The notes beneath the pieces are model-generated. The model was given only the letters and a program-made list of their open reading frames with translations, did not search any database and had not been told where the DNA came from. The position numbers and the translations under genes are program-made. Positions 7,783-15,415 of a stretch of DNA of 30,695 nucleotides are shown here, in pieces. This stretch comes from Bryobacterales bacterium (lineage in GTDB: Bacteria; Acidobacteriota; Terriglobia; Bryobacterales; Bryobacteraceae). Positions within the stretch are counted from its first letter, which is position 1, and each line of letters starts with the position of its first letter. The stretch covers positions 1 through 30,695 of the forward strand of contig JAEUQE010000091.1 of assembly GCA_016789785.1 (NCBI GenBank), read 5' to 3'.

Positions 7783-9396
7783 TTGGGCGGACAAGCGAAG
7801 CGTATCCTCAAGTGGGCCGGTTTCACCACCGGCACAGTCGCGCTAGTCGGTGGTGGGCTTGGAGCGTATCTTTACACTCAAAAACCAAAACCCATCGGAG
7901 AACGTCCGGTTCTGCAAGCCGGACTCTTCCACAGACCGGCGCAGGAACTCCCTGTTGAGCGGCGGTTCCTCTACGCATCCGCCGGCGAGCTTTCCGCGAT
8001 GATCCGGAACAGGAAGGCGACTTCGGAGGCGATCGTTCAGACGCATATCAACTTCATCAAGAACAACAACTACAAGACCAATGCGTTTGTTTGGCTGTTC
8101 GAGGAGGAGGCCCTGGGCGCGGCGAAAGCCGCTGACGAGAAGATTGCGCGTGGCGAACCAACCGGTTTGCTGCACGGGGTTCCGGTAAGCGTCAAAGAGG
8201 AGTTCTGGGTGAAAGGCAAGCCCAATACGTGGAATGCAGAGATGTTCCAGGGTGTCAAGGCGCCCCGGAATGGCGAGGTCGTGGATGCTCTCATCGAGCA
8301 GGGGGCCATCATCGTCGGCACGACCAACGTTCCGGCTATGCTTGCCGATCTGCAAACCATCGGCGAGATCTATCCTACGGCTAACAATCCCTACGACCCG
8401 GGACGGACTCCCGGTGGAAGCACGGGAGGCGGGGCGGCCTCGGTTGCGGCGGGCATGGTGCCCATCGCGCTGGGCGGCGACATGGGGGGAAGCATTCGGG
8501 TCCCAGCGGCGTTTAACGGTCTGTACGGCCTGAAGACGACCGAGGGAGCAACCAGAAGCGAATCCATGGAATTTCCCGGCAAGCCCGGAAACCCCAAATA
8601 CCGCCGCATGATGGTAGCCGGGCCTCTTGCGCGATCTGTGGGCGACCTCGATTTGGCCTGGAACGCGCTGATGGCCAAGTGGCCGGATCGGAAACAGCGC
8701 ATGCTGGAGCCGAAGACGAAACTCGATGACTATTCTGTGGCCTTTTTCGATGAGTGGACATTCCGCAACGACAGAATGTTCGTCGGGCAGGACGTCAAAC
8801 TGCGGCTGGCATCGTTGGCCGCGGCCCTCGAGTCAAAGCACGTGATGGTCCGGCGCGACCAACCGGCCGGATTCGAGGAGATGATGTTGATGCACCGTCT
8901 GTTGTCGATCTACTTGATGTTTGAGAGGGTCCCGTGGCTGATTCGCCAGTACATGGTCCGCGAGTACAGGAAGGCTGATAGCCATCGATTTCAGTTCGCC
9001 GAAGTGTTGGATCGAATGTCCGACCTGGATCCGGAGAAGTATGACGATCTTCTTCGCCGCCGCCAGATGCTCACAGACCGGCTGGAGTCCTTCTTCGGCA
9101 AGTACGACCTTCTCCTCATGCCGGTGACACCCGGGCCCGCAATTCCTCACAACCCGAACCACGGCACGATCGCACTGGACGGCAAGCAGATCAACTATTG
9201 GGACTACTTTTACTACCCGATGTGCTTCAACGTGACGGGTCATCCTGCCTTGACGATTCCTCTGGGTCTCAATCGGGAAGGGCTTCCGATTGCGATACAG
9301 GTTGTGGGGCCATTGTACTCAGAGAGGCGCCTGATCGAGTTTGCCCGCCTGATCGAGCCTCTGCATACGGGATTCGCAACGCCACCATCTTACTAA
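7783..9396 (+). CDS. Membrane-anchored amidase, amidase-signature family
   Basis: An amidase-signature serine hydrolase with the complete Ser-cisSer-Lys triad: Lys138 in VSVKEEF, Ser213 in GGSTGGG and Ser237 in GGDMGGSIRVPAAFNGLYGL (numbers from the chosen start). The spacing of 24 residues between the two serines is the family norm. Such enzymes hydrolyse amides or fatty-acid amides; the substrate is unknown. Start: TTG at 7783, because a strong AGGAGGG lies five bases upstream (7771-7777). The frame is open up to an ATG at 7720 and a start at 7684, which would add an Arg-rich N-terminus. A hydrophobic segment, WAGFTTGTVALVGGGLGAYL, follows within the first 35 residues and would anchor the enzyme in the inner membrane facing the periplasm. 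It converges with the TPR gene. Confidence 0.9.
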   Translation: MGGQAKRILKWAGFTTGTVALVGGGLGAYLYTQKPKPIGERPVLQAGLFHRPAQELPVERRFLYASAGELSAMIRNRKATSEAIVQTHINFIKNNNYKTNAFVWLFEEEALGAAKAADEKIARGEPTGLLHGVPVSVKEEFWVKGKPNTWNAEMFQGVKAPRNGEVVDALIEQGAIIVGTTNVPAMLADLQTIGEIYPTANNPYDPGRTPGGSTGGGAASVAAGMVPIALGGDMGGSIRVPAAFNGLYGLKTTEGATRSESMEFPGKPGNPKYRRMMVAGPLARSVGDLDLAWNALMAKWPDRKQRMLEPKTKLDDYSVAFFDEWTFRNDRMFVGQDVKLRLASLAAALESKHVMVRRDQPAGFEEMMLMHRLLSIYLMFERVPWLIRQYMVREYRKADSHRFQFAEVLDRMSDLDPEKYDDLLRRRQMLTDRLESFFGKYDLLLMPVTPGPAIPHNPNHGTIALDGKQINYWDYFYYPMCFNVTGHPALTIPLGLNREGLPIAIQVVGPLYSERRLIEFARLIEPLHTGFATPPSY

Positions 9397-9453
9397 ACGA
9401 GCCGACAAGCCCGTGTTGTTACGGCCTTTCTGTCTCTGCGTCCCACATAGGGC

Positions 9454-10179
9454 CTACCGGCGAAGTTCGGCGGCGCTGACGGCGGCGTGATTGGAACGGA
9501 ACGCGGATCGGATCCGGTCCGCTTCAGCGGCCGCGGCCTTCGATTCCTTCTTCCGGCCCACGCGGGCGAGGGCGCCTGCATAGCTTTCGAGAATCCGCTC
9601 CCGGTCGGGATGTTCGCCAGGGGTTTCGTTGAGCGCCGCCCGCAACGCTTCGATGCCTTGATCGAGCTGACCGGTGGCCGCGAGCGCGTCGCCGAGGTTG
9701 GCGAGAATCCGGGCGCGAGGCTGGCCCGGAGGCAGAAGGTCCGCTGCACGGCGGAAGAGCTGGATCGCCTCCGCGGGACGCTTGCGGCGTTGGGCGAGTA
9801 CGCCAAGGTCGGCGAGGATCGCCGGCGACTCCCCGATGATGCGGGCGCGTTCGAGTGACGCCCGCGCCTGATCGAGCTTGCCGCGCAGCAAATAGATCTG
9901 GCCGAGCTGCTGCCACAGAGCTGCGCGCTTTGGTTCGACTTCCAGAGCCAGGCGGGTGTACGTTTCCGCCGCGTGGAGTTCGTCGAGGGCGATGGAGGCC
10001 TGGCTGGCGTTTGACAGGACGGCGGCGCGATCAGCCGGTTCCGCCGTTCGAAGCGCCCGCTCGAAATGAATCAGCGCCTGGCGATAGTTGCCGGCCGCGA
10101 AGGCGGTACGGCCCAGGGCGTCGGAATCGGCAACGGCCGCGGCGGCCAGGAGGAGCAAAATCTGCATGCGTTCGAGCAT
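9454..10179 (-). CDS. Exported tetratricopeptide-repeat protein, 241 aa
   Basis: ATG at 10179 (or 10167) gives a short hydrophobic leader, MQILLLLAAAAVADS, suggesting export. Two earlier start candidates up to 10245 would place 22 non-hydrophobic residues before it. The body is a run of TPR-like helix pairs with the usual small/aromatic positions: ALGRTAFAAGNYRQALIHFE, AALWQQLGQIYLLRGKLDQA, AILADLGVLAQRRKRPAEAI and ILANLGDALAATGQLDQGIE. About four to five repeats are visible. TPR proteins scaffold protein complexes; no partner is evident. It is divergently oriented to the HTH-propeller gene with about 107 bp between the starts, so the two may share a control region. Confidence 0.78.
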   Translation of the reverse strand: MLERMQILLLLAAAAVADSDALGRTAFAAGNYRQALIHFERALRTAEPADRAAVLSNASQASIALDELHAAETYTRLALEVEPKRAALWQQLGQIYLLRGKLDQARASLERARIIGESPAILADLGVLAQRRKRPAEAIQLFRRAADLLPPGQPRARILANLGDALAATGQLDQGIEALRAALNETPGEHPDRERILESYAGALARVGRKKESKAAAAEADRIRSAFRSNHAAVSAAELRR

Positions 10180-10286
10180 GCGGTGTAAGCCGCTGATTTC
10201 AAACACGCAAAACGGGCGTGCCCGAAATGGCCAATGCGTTTTCACCAGCCAGATCGGGCGTTCGGGTTACGATAGTCAGGATTCCC

Positions 10287-12266
10287 ATGTCCGATGGCCG
10301 CCTCGATTCCTGGAAGCAGATCGCCGCGTACCTGAACAAGAGCGAACGAACCGTGCGGCGGTGGCACGAGGCGGAAGGTCTGCCGGTGCACAAGCATCAG
10401 CACAAGCAGAAAGGCACGGTTTGGGCGTACCAGGCCGAGATCGATGCGTGGTTGCACGGGCGGACGGCGCCGATGGACACGGCACCGATGGAGACGGCGA
10501 CTCCGGCGGCGCCACGCCGCTGGCCATTTTGGGCTGCCGGAGTTTTCGCGGCCGGCGTGTTGTTGTTGGCGCTTCGCGGTGGCGGGGCGCGATCCGTGAA
10601 GCCCGAGACTTCGGTCGTCACAGCGCTGCCAGGGATGGAGTACGGGCCGTCGGTCTCTCCGGATGGCTCGCGGGTGGCGTTCTTCTGGGGGCCACAGGAG
10701 TTTCCGAAGCACGGCATCTATGTGAAGCGGTTCGATCAGGAACAGGTCACGCCGTTGATTCTGGCTGAAAAACATGGGGAGTTCTGGTTCTTGTATAACC
10801 CGGCGTGGTCGCCGGACGGGCGGTCGATTGCGTACCTGGGCCGCAAAGCCCGTACTGCGGAGACATTTCTCTTCGTGATTCCGTCCGCTGGCGGCGCACC
10901 GCGCCAGATCGCCCAAATCGGTGGGAGCGGCCGAGTGTTTTTCGGGAATCACAATCACTTGAGTTGGACGCCGGACGGTGCGGCGATCGTGGCGCCGGTG
11001 GCGATGCAGGATCGGAGCGGAGTCTTTCGATTTCCCGTAGCGGGCGGCGAACCGGAAAGGCTCACGCCGCCGACGGACAGATTCCTCATGGCGCCGTCGA
11101 TCTCGCCCGACGGCCGGCGGCTGGTGTACATGGTGCGCGAAGGACCGCCGCAGGCCGGCATCGAATCCGTGATGTTGTTGGATTTGAAAACGGCGGGCGA
11201 GCCGGTGACGCTGTATCACGGACAGTCGATGGCATCGGGTTTGGCATGGTCGCGCACGAGCGACCGGCTCTATTTCTGCAATGCACACAGCGCGCTGTTT
11301 GGGCCGTTCGATAGCCAGATCTATCTGCTCTCGACGACGCCGGGCCGCGCACCGGAACTGCTGCCTTTTGGCGCGAATTGCAATACAGTGAGCGTGGCGC
11401 CGAACGGCGATGTACTCTACGGGACCGGGGCGTCGACGAACACGGCGAGCCGCTTGTGGAGTGCGACTCTCGGCGAGCCGGGGCCGGCGGCACCGTTCGT
11501 GCATTCGAGCCGGTATGAGAGTTTGCCGAAGTTTTCGCCAGACGGCCGGCGCGTGGCGTTTATCAGCAATCGCAGCGGGCCGCCGGAGGTTTGGGTGGCG
11601 GATGCGAGTGGCGCATCGCCGCGGCGGTTGACGGAGAACGGGCATCCGAGAAGCGCGCCGCAATGGTCACCGGACGGGACGCGGATCGTGTTCGCGGCAG
11701 CACCGGTGGCGGCGGTGCGGGGGATCGTGGTGGTGCCGCTTGATGGCGGGAAGCCGTCGCGGCTGGCGATCGACGACGAGATGGCGGGCGATCCCGTGTG
11801 GTCTCACGACGGCGATTGGATTTTCTACACCTCGGGTCAGAAGCTGTTTCGCGTGCGGATCGATGGCACCGGGCGGATGCTGATCGAAGGCGAGACGATG
11901 GCGCGGTACTTCGTTCAGGAGACCGCGGATGGGAGTTATCTCTACTACACGCGCGGCGGCAGCGCGGCCGAATTGTGCCGGGTTCCGGCTCGGGGCGGAA
12001 AAGTCGAGGTGGTTGCGGCGGGATTGAGATCGGAGAGCATGGCGTTGGGGCGCGAAGCTGCGTTGGTGTTGACGAAAGAAGGATGGATGTGGATTCCGTT
12101 CGACGGCTCGGCGCCGCGAAGAGCCGGCAAGGCCCAAGGGCCGCAGAATGTGGCGATTCTGCGGACACGGCTCGGGATGACGGTTTCGCCGGACGGGACG
12201 CGAGTGATCTATGCGATTGGACGCAGCGCGGAGTTGGACTTGGAGCGGGCGGTTGGTGTGCGGTGA
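10287..12266 (+). CDS. HTH-transmembrane-PD40 beta-propeller protein
   Basis: ATG at 10287 with CAGGA five bases upstream; an in-frame ATG at 10218 lies in the divergent promoter region. Residues 5-58 form a MerR/excisionase-like helix-turn-helix (SWKQIAAYLNKSERTVRRWH, then a basic stretch and AYQAEIDAWL). A linker and one membrane span follow (PFWAAGVFAAGVLLLALRG, residues 80-98). The remaining roughly 560 residues are periplasmic and contain about eight TolB/WD40-like PD40 motifs such as VSPDGSRVAFFW, WSPDGRSIAYLG, ISPDGRRLVYMV, FSPDGRRVAFIS and WSPDGTRIVFAA. The architecture resembles CadC-like one-component regulators: a cytoplasmic DNA-binding domain tied to an outside sensor. The ligand or partner is unknown. 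Related architectures are frequent in Acidobacteriota. Its target genes are not evident; the divergent TPR gene is a candidate. Confidence 0.85.
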   Translation: MSDGRLDSWKQIAAYLNKSERTVRRWHEAEGLPVHKHQHKQKGTVWAYQAEIDAWLHGRTAPMDTAPMETATPAAPRRWPFWAAGVFAAGVLLLALRGGGARSVKPETSVVTALPGMEYGPSVSPDGSRVAFFWGPQEFPKHGIYVKRFDQEQVTPLILAEKHGEFWFLYNPAWSPDGRSIAYLGRKARTAETFLFVIPSAGGAPRQIAQIGGSGRVFFGNHNHLSWTPDGAAIVAPVAMQDRSGVFRFPVAGGEPERLTPPTDRFLMAPSISPDGRRLVYMVREGPPQAGIESVMLLDLKTAGEPVTLYHGQSMASGLAWSRTSDRLYFCNAHSALFGPFDSQIYLLSTTPGRAPELLPFGANCNTVSVAPNGDVLYGTGASTNTASRLWSATLGEPGPAAPFVHSSRYESLPKFSPDGRRVAFISNRSGPPEVWVADASGASPRRLTENGHPRSAPQWSPDGTRIVFAAAPVAAVRGIVVVPLDGGKPSRLAIDDEMAGDPVWSHDGDWIFYTSGQKLFRVRIDGTGRMLIEGETMARYFVQETADGSYLYYTRGGSAAELCRVPARGGKVEVVAAGLRSESMALGREAALVLTKEGWMWIPFDGSAPRRAGKAQGPQNVAILRTRLGMTVSPDGTRVIYAIGRSAELDLERAVGVR

Positions 12267-12336
12267 TGGACGCAGCCGTAAGGGTAGATCAGGATACTAC
12301 CATGCCCGTCTGCGTCGTCGCGGGTCTTGGGCGGAA

Positions 12337-13470
12337 TCAAATAACCGCGACGTCGGCCGCACAGGGGGCAGGCTCGGTATGCACGAGTTGGAGTGCGCCA
12401 GTTCCGGGTTCGATGGCGAAGCATTCCACACAGTCCGCGTCCTGGCTCGCCACAAGTAAGTAGCGGCCGCTTGGGTCCTGAGTCAGGTTTCGGGCATTGG
12501 AGTGAGCCGCCAGTGCGTGCCGGCTGGAGAAGGTCAGATTTCCGTCCGCCGGTCGCACGGAGAAAACGGCAATGCTCTGGTGGACCCGGCAGATGTAGTA
12601 ATAGTGCGATGCGCCGGCCGACAAACAGCCCTCGGCGCCCCAGAAGTCGGCTTTGCCAAGATTGTCCGCGTGGCCGCGGCACTGGAAGCCTTCCGGGTAG
12701 CAGCGAACCGTCTGTACAGGGACCAGTCCCTTGTGGTCATCAACGGTGCAGACGACGACCGTGCCGTCGAGTTCGCAATTCACGTACGCGACCCGCAGGG
12801 ACGGGTGGAAGTTGATGCCGCGCGGACCACATCCTGACGCCAGTTGCACTTCACCGTGTGGCGTCAGTGTCCCCGTGTCCGTATCGAGCAGATACTGGTG
12901 AACCTTGTCGGTGCCCAAATCCACCGCGTACACCAGGTTCGTTCGGGGATCGCCGTGCACACCGTGAGGATGAGATGCCGATTGACGCAGAGGGTGTGGG
13001 CCTGCGCCCTGGTGATCGGGCGCCGCAGTGACTTCGCGGATCATTCCCGTATCGGGGTCGAACGGCAGTACCGAGATGCCACCCTCCCAGTACCTTGTCA
13101 CGAGAAGGAAACGTCCCGTGCGGTCGAATGTCGCGCACGTGTTGCCGCGGCCGCCAGTTGCCTGCGTACATACTTTCTCAAGCGCACCATCGGGCTGGAT
13201 CCGGTACGACGTGACAAAGCCGACACCCGCCGGCACGCCGGTGTGGTGGGAAATCTCGTGCGTTGCGGCCAGAAAACGCCGATTGGGATGGATTTCCAGC
13301 CATGTGGGCGAATCCTGCTGCGTGACTTTGCCGGTTGGCGACAACGAGCCATCCGCATTGTTGAACGAAAAGGAGAGAATCCCGTGGCAGGGCTGCTTGG
13401 AGCCGACCCATCCGAGTTGTCCCGGCGTGAATCCGGAATAGCATCCAACGAAGGCGTATTGCTGCGACAT
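12337..13470 (-). CDS. Lactonase-family seven-bladed beta-propeller protein
   Basis: A 376-residue protein of the lactonase family (PF10282-type; relatives include 6-phosphogluconolactonase YbhE and muconate cycloisomerase-like propellers). Recurrent blade signatures: DSPTWLEIHPNRRFLAATHE, NTCATFDRTGRFLLVTRYWE, SASHPHGVHGDPRTNLVYAV, GPRGINFHPSLRVAYVNCE and SNARNLTQDPSGRYLLVASQ. Each ends in the typical D/P-x-G/N-R-F-L strand. ATG at 13470 (MSQQYAFVGCYSG) matches the usual N-terminus; the frame upstream to 13578 is not typical. There is no signal peptide, so it is cytoplasmic. The real substrate is uncertain, since this family is often annotated as lactonase without proof. It converges with the HTH-propeller gene and lies downstream of the VapC gene. 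Confidence 0.85.
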   Translation of the reverse strand: MSQQYAFVGCYSGFTPGQLGWVGSKQPCHGILSFSFNNADGSLSPTGKVTQQDSPTWLEIHPNRRFLAATHEISHHTGVPAGVGFVTSYRIQPDGALEKVCTQATGGRGNTCATFDRTGRFLLVTRYWEGGISVLPFDPDTGMIREVTAAPDHQGAGPHPLRQSASHPHGVHGDPRTNLVYAVDLGTDKVHQYLLDTDTGTLTPHGEVQLASGCGPRGINFHPSLRVAYVNCELDGTVVVCTVDDHKGLVPVQTVRCYPEGFQCRGHADNLGKADFWGAEGCLSAGASHYYYICRVHQSIAVFSVRPADGNLTFSSRHALAAHSNARNLTQDPSGRYLLVASQDADCVECFAIEPGTGALQLVHTEPAPCAADVAVI

Positions 13471-13584
13471 TTTCACAGACCACTGAACCACAACGCCGTG
13501 TTCGCGATCAACTATCGAAACTCGCGGGAGCCACGGTCTGCGCCGGAAGGAGCATCGGATCCATGAGAAACCCGGCACTCTCGC

Positions 13585-13965
13585 TTACGGTACAAGGAGG
13601 ACGAAGTCCCCATAGCGGCGGATAATGCTGTCGGCCGTCAACAATACCAGATTCTCCCGCTGCGCTTGAGCCACGAGCATGCGGTCAAAGGGATCACGAT
13701 GATGCCAGGGCAGGAGCGAAACCTGGCGTGTTTGCGCTGCGGTCATGGGCAAGTTCTCAAACTGCTCTGCCGCGAGTTGGCTCTCAAAATTCGCCGGCAG
13801 ACGAAGTTTACCCAGGCTCACTTTGAGCCAGATCTCCCATAGGCTTACTGCGCTGACGAATACTGTATTTCCAGGGTCGCTGATCAGTGTGCGAGCTTGC
13901 TCGGACAGGGACGGATGGTTCGCGCACCACCACAAGATCAGATGAGTGTCGAGAAGGATCTTCAC
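13585..13965 (-). CDS. vapC: VapC-like PIN-domain toxin
   Basis: A 126-residue PIN-domain protein beginning MKILLDTHLILWWCANHPSL. The conserved acidic residues are visible: Asp6 in LLDTH, Glu near residue 44 in SAVSLWEIWLK, Asp in HHRDPFDRMLVAQA near 91-95, and TAD near residue 111. These form the Mg-dependent ribonuclease centre. Length and motifs match the 'PIN domain, type II toxin' group paired with Phd antitoxins. The start is GTG at 13965, overlapping the antitoxin stop by four bases (GTGA). It looks intact. Confidence 0.92.
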   Translation of the reverse strand: MKILLDTHLILWWCANHPSLSEQARTLISDPGNTVFVSAVSLWEIWLKVSLGKLRLPANFESQLAAEQFENLPMTAAQTRQVSLLPWHHRDPFDRMLVAQAQRENLVLLTADSIIRRYGDFVLLVP

Positions 13966-14207
13966 AACTGCGGCTCCGAGGCGCCAAAGGCTTCTGCGAT
14001 GTCGTCCGGCAGCGTGTCGAAATCGGCCGCGATCCAGATCTCTCCCGACATCGAGCCGGGAGTCCGGGGACCTGCGGGGCCGCGGTATGGGACCAGTTTC
14101 GCTACCGGTTTCCCGGCTTTGGCGAGGATTACCTCAGTACCCTTTTGAACCTCCTCAACGAGTGCCGACAATTCGGCCTTAGCCTGCGAAATGTTCCGTA
14201 TTACCAT
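13962..14207 (-). CDS. Phd/YefM-family antitoxin
   Basis: An 81-residue protein beginning MVIRNISQAKAELSALVEEV, continuing with QKGTEVILAKAGKPVAKLVP. This is the Phd/YefM pattern: SxAKAxLSxLVxxVxxGxEVxIxxxGKPVAxLVP. The N-terminal domain binds operator DNA. The C-terminal tail (IAADFDTLPDDIAEAFGASE) is the usual 'DFDxLPDDIxxAF' toxin-binding segment. The stop overlaps the vapC-like start. A perfect 14-bp palindrome lies 19 bp upstream. Confidence 0.92.
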   Translation of the reverse strand: MVIRNISQAKAELSALVEEVQKGTEVILAKAGKPVAKLVPYRGPAGPRTPGSMSGEIWIAADFDTLPDDIAEAFGASEPQL

Positions 14208-14225
14208 CGGGAGAATTCTAGCATG

Positions 14226-14239
14226 GACCAGATCTGGTC
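14226..14239. promoter_or_regulatory. Perfect palindrome upstream of Phd-VapC, operator candidate
   Basis: GACCAGATCTGGTC is a perfect 14-bp palindrome. It lies 19 bases upstream of the antitoxin ATG and five bases after the stop of the coding remnant. Phd-type antitoxins bind palindromes at their own promoters, so this is the likely autoregulatory site. A second AGAATTCT palindrome (14213-14220) lies between it and the start. Confidence 0.45.
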
Positions 14240-14243
14240 TGGT

Positions 14244-14472
14244 CTACTGTCGCAGGAGGTTCAATCCGGAGAGCCGCCTGTGCATGCCGTCAGCAATCAC
14301 CTGATCGTATGTTCGTTGGTCCATCCGTTCGGCTCAAAGCGGATGTGGCTGACAACCTGCAAGAGGACGTCGCGTAAACAGGGCAGCCAGCAGCGGACGG
14401 CGGAAGGTTGCCCTGGCCGATACAAGGTGCTCCGGACGTTCCACTCAAAGCGGATCTTCTCGTGATCTCGAA
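14244..14472 (-). pseudogene. Frameshifted 3' remnant of an unrecognised gene
   Basis: Two minus-strand frames read as one broken protein end. The first frame gives DHEKIRFEWNVRSTLYRPGQ and further on VVSHIRFEPNGWTNE, then reaches a stop at 14297-14299. Shifting one base near 14305-14312 continues as YDQVIADGMHRRLSGLNLLR and ends at TAG 14244-14246. The remnant contains an in-frame repeat: a 19-bp block around CTCAAAGCGGAT occurs at about 14326-14344 and again 111 bp away, giving the two IRFE motifs. Bases 14318-14352 also resemble 16268-16302 in nrdJ (about 31 of 35). I do not recognise the parent family. It lies directly downstream of the three-gene cassette and may once have belonged to it, or may be debris from the integration of the Phd-VapC pair. 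Confidence 0.45.
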
Positions 14473-15096
14473 CTACGAAGGAGGCTCTCTCTCTGGGCTA
14501 ACGATCGGGTGGTCACCCGCGAGCGCTCGTATGGTTTGTGCGGCTAACCAAGGGAGGTCCTTAATGTGGGAACTAACCGGTCGCGGCTCGATTTCGAGTG
14601 AGTATGCGAGGAGGAGTCTCATCGGCCAGTTGATGGCGAGGCCGACAGCAACTTCCCGGTCCGCCTTACTGAGAAAGCTCGTGCCTTCAATCAGACCTGC
14701 TTGGCGGACGGCTTCATCGAACTCCATTTTGAGAATGGTCGCGGGCGTACCGACGGGCAGGCCGAACTCCGCGGACTGATCCTGGGCGGATGCGAGGCTT
14801 GACCTGAGGTCCCTGACATTTGCGAGCGCAGCACGCCAGTGCCCCACGGCAAGGCTGGCCCGCAAGTGGCGGCAGGCAGCGGCCAGGAAGAAGCAGATGG
14901 GTGAGTAAAGCATGCCCGCAGTGTCCAGAGCCGCCTCGGACACACTCCTGGCATTTCTCCTCAGGACGTCCAGGACAATGGCATCGCGCAATGGTCCTTC
15001 TGGTGCGGCGGCGAAGAGGCTGACTTCCGTGAGCCGCTGCACACTGTTGAACCATTCCGATAACTCCACCGCGCCGGCACTGAGTCTTTCACTCAT
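14473..15096 (-). CDS. Hypothetical helical protein, 207 aa (third gene of cassette)
   Basis: A mostly alpha-helical protein beginning MSERLSAGAVELSEWFNSVQ. A moderately hydrophobic helix lies around residues 60-80 (AGMLYSPICFFLAAACRHLR), though it carries Arg and His and may not span a membrane. I do not recognise the family. The ATG at 15096 lies in the second copy of a 17-bp tandem duplication; the first copy contains the ATGA overlap with the preceding gene. The gene follows the 101-aa and 68-aa genes closely on the same strand, so the three are probably co-transcribed. Codon use (high GC at third positions) supports real coding. It is a candidate member of an undescribed small cassette; no function should be assigned. 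Confidence 0.65.
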   Translation of the reverse strand: MSERLSAGAVELSEWFNSVQRLTEVSLFAAAPEGPLRDAIVLDVLRRNARSVSEAALDTAGMLYSPICFFLAAACRHLRASLAVGHWRAALANVRDLRSSLASAQDQSAEFGLPVGTPATILKMEFDEAVRQAGLIEGTSFLSKADREVAVGLAINWPMRLLLAYSLEIEPRPVSSHIKDLPWLAAQTIRALAGDHPIVSPEREPPS

Positions 15097-15113
15097 ACGA
15101 GTCTTTCACTCAT
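15082..15113 (-). repeat. 17-bp tandem duplication at a stop/start junction
   Basis: ATGAGTGAAAGACTC occurs twice on the minus strand, at 15099-15113 and 15082-15096, with a 17-bp period (GT between). The upstream copy overlaps the stop of the 101-aa gene as ATGA. The downstream copy supplies the start codon of the 207-aa gene. Starting at the upstream copy yields only six codons (MSERLV) before a TGA that again overlaps the downstream ATG. Confidence 0.8.
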
Positions 15114-15415
15114 GCTGCTTCCATCGACAGGATTGCCTGAAGCGGAGATGAGAATCCTTCATACGCCCATGGCTCAGGCTCGGACACGTACTTTGCATCG
15201 AGAAATTGCGGCGGTAGAACCGAAAGGTCTTCGGGCCAGCATCGAGATCCTTCGGTCTTTAGTGCCGCCTGTTCACTCTCCGGCAAATTCAGCCACGCCA
15301 GTTCCATCTCGTCCAGAATGTCATCTTCTTCGGCAGACTCCGCTCCATCGTGCCGCCAGCGGGTGATCCATAGCCGCCGTTCCAACCGCCGGTACCGAAT
15401 CAGTTCCCTAGTCAT
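15110..15415 (-). CDS. Hypothetical acidic protein, 101 aa (second gene of cassette)
   Basis: ATG at 15415 (MTRELIRYRRLERRLWITRW) with GGAG about nine bases upstream; the frame is open farther back to 15583 but there overlaps the preceding gene. A basic N-terminal helix (about residues 1-22) is followed by an acidic stretch (ESAEEDDILDEMELAWLNLP) and a Trp/Pro-rich end (EPWAYEGFSSPLQAILSMEA). No family recognised. The start overlaps the end of the 68-aa gene by eight bases, and the stop formed the ATGA overlap with the 207-aa gene before the tandem duplication. The charge pattern might suit a protein-protein adaptor, but this is speculation. Confidence 0.62.
   Translation of the reverse strand: MTRELIRYRRLERRLWITRWRHDGAESAEEDDILDEMELAWLNLPESEQAALKTEGSRCWPEDLSVLPPQFLDAKYVSEPEPWAYEGFSSPLQAILSMEAA

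Noticed and set aside
10242..11663. Minus-strand frame of 473 codons opposite the HTH-propeller gene
   Set aside because: Arg/His-rich translation without domains; the plus strand carries clear HTH, membrane and PD40 motifs.
12269..12316. GACGCAG/CTGCGTC arms between two convergent genes as a two-way terminator
   Set aside because: The arms are 7 bp with a loop of more than 30 bases and no T-tract, too weak to call.
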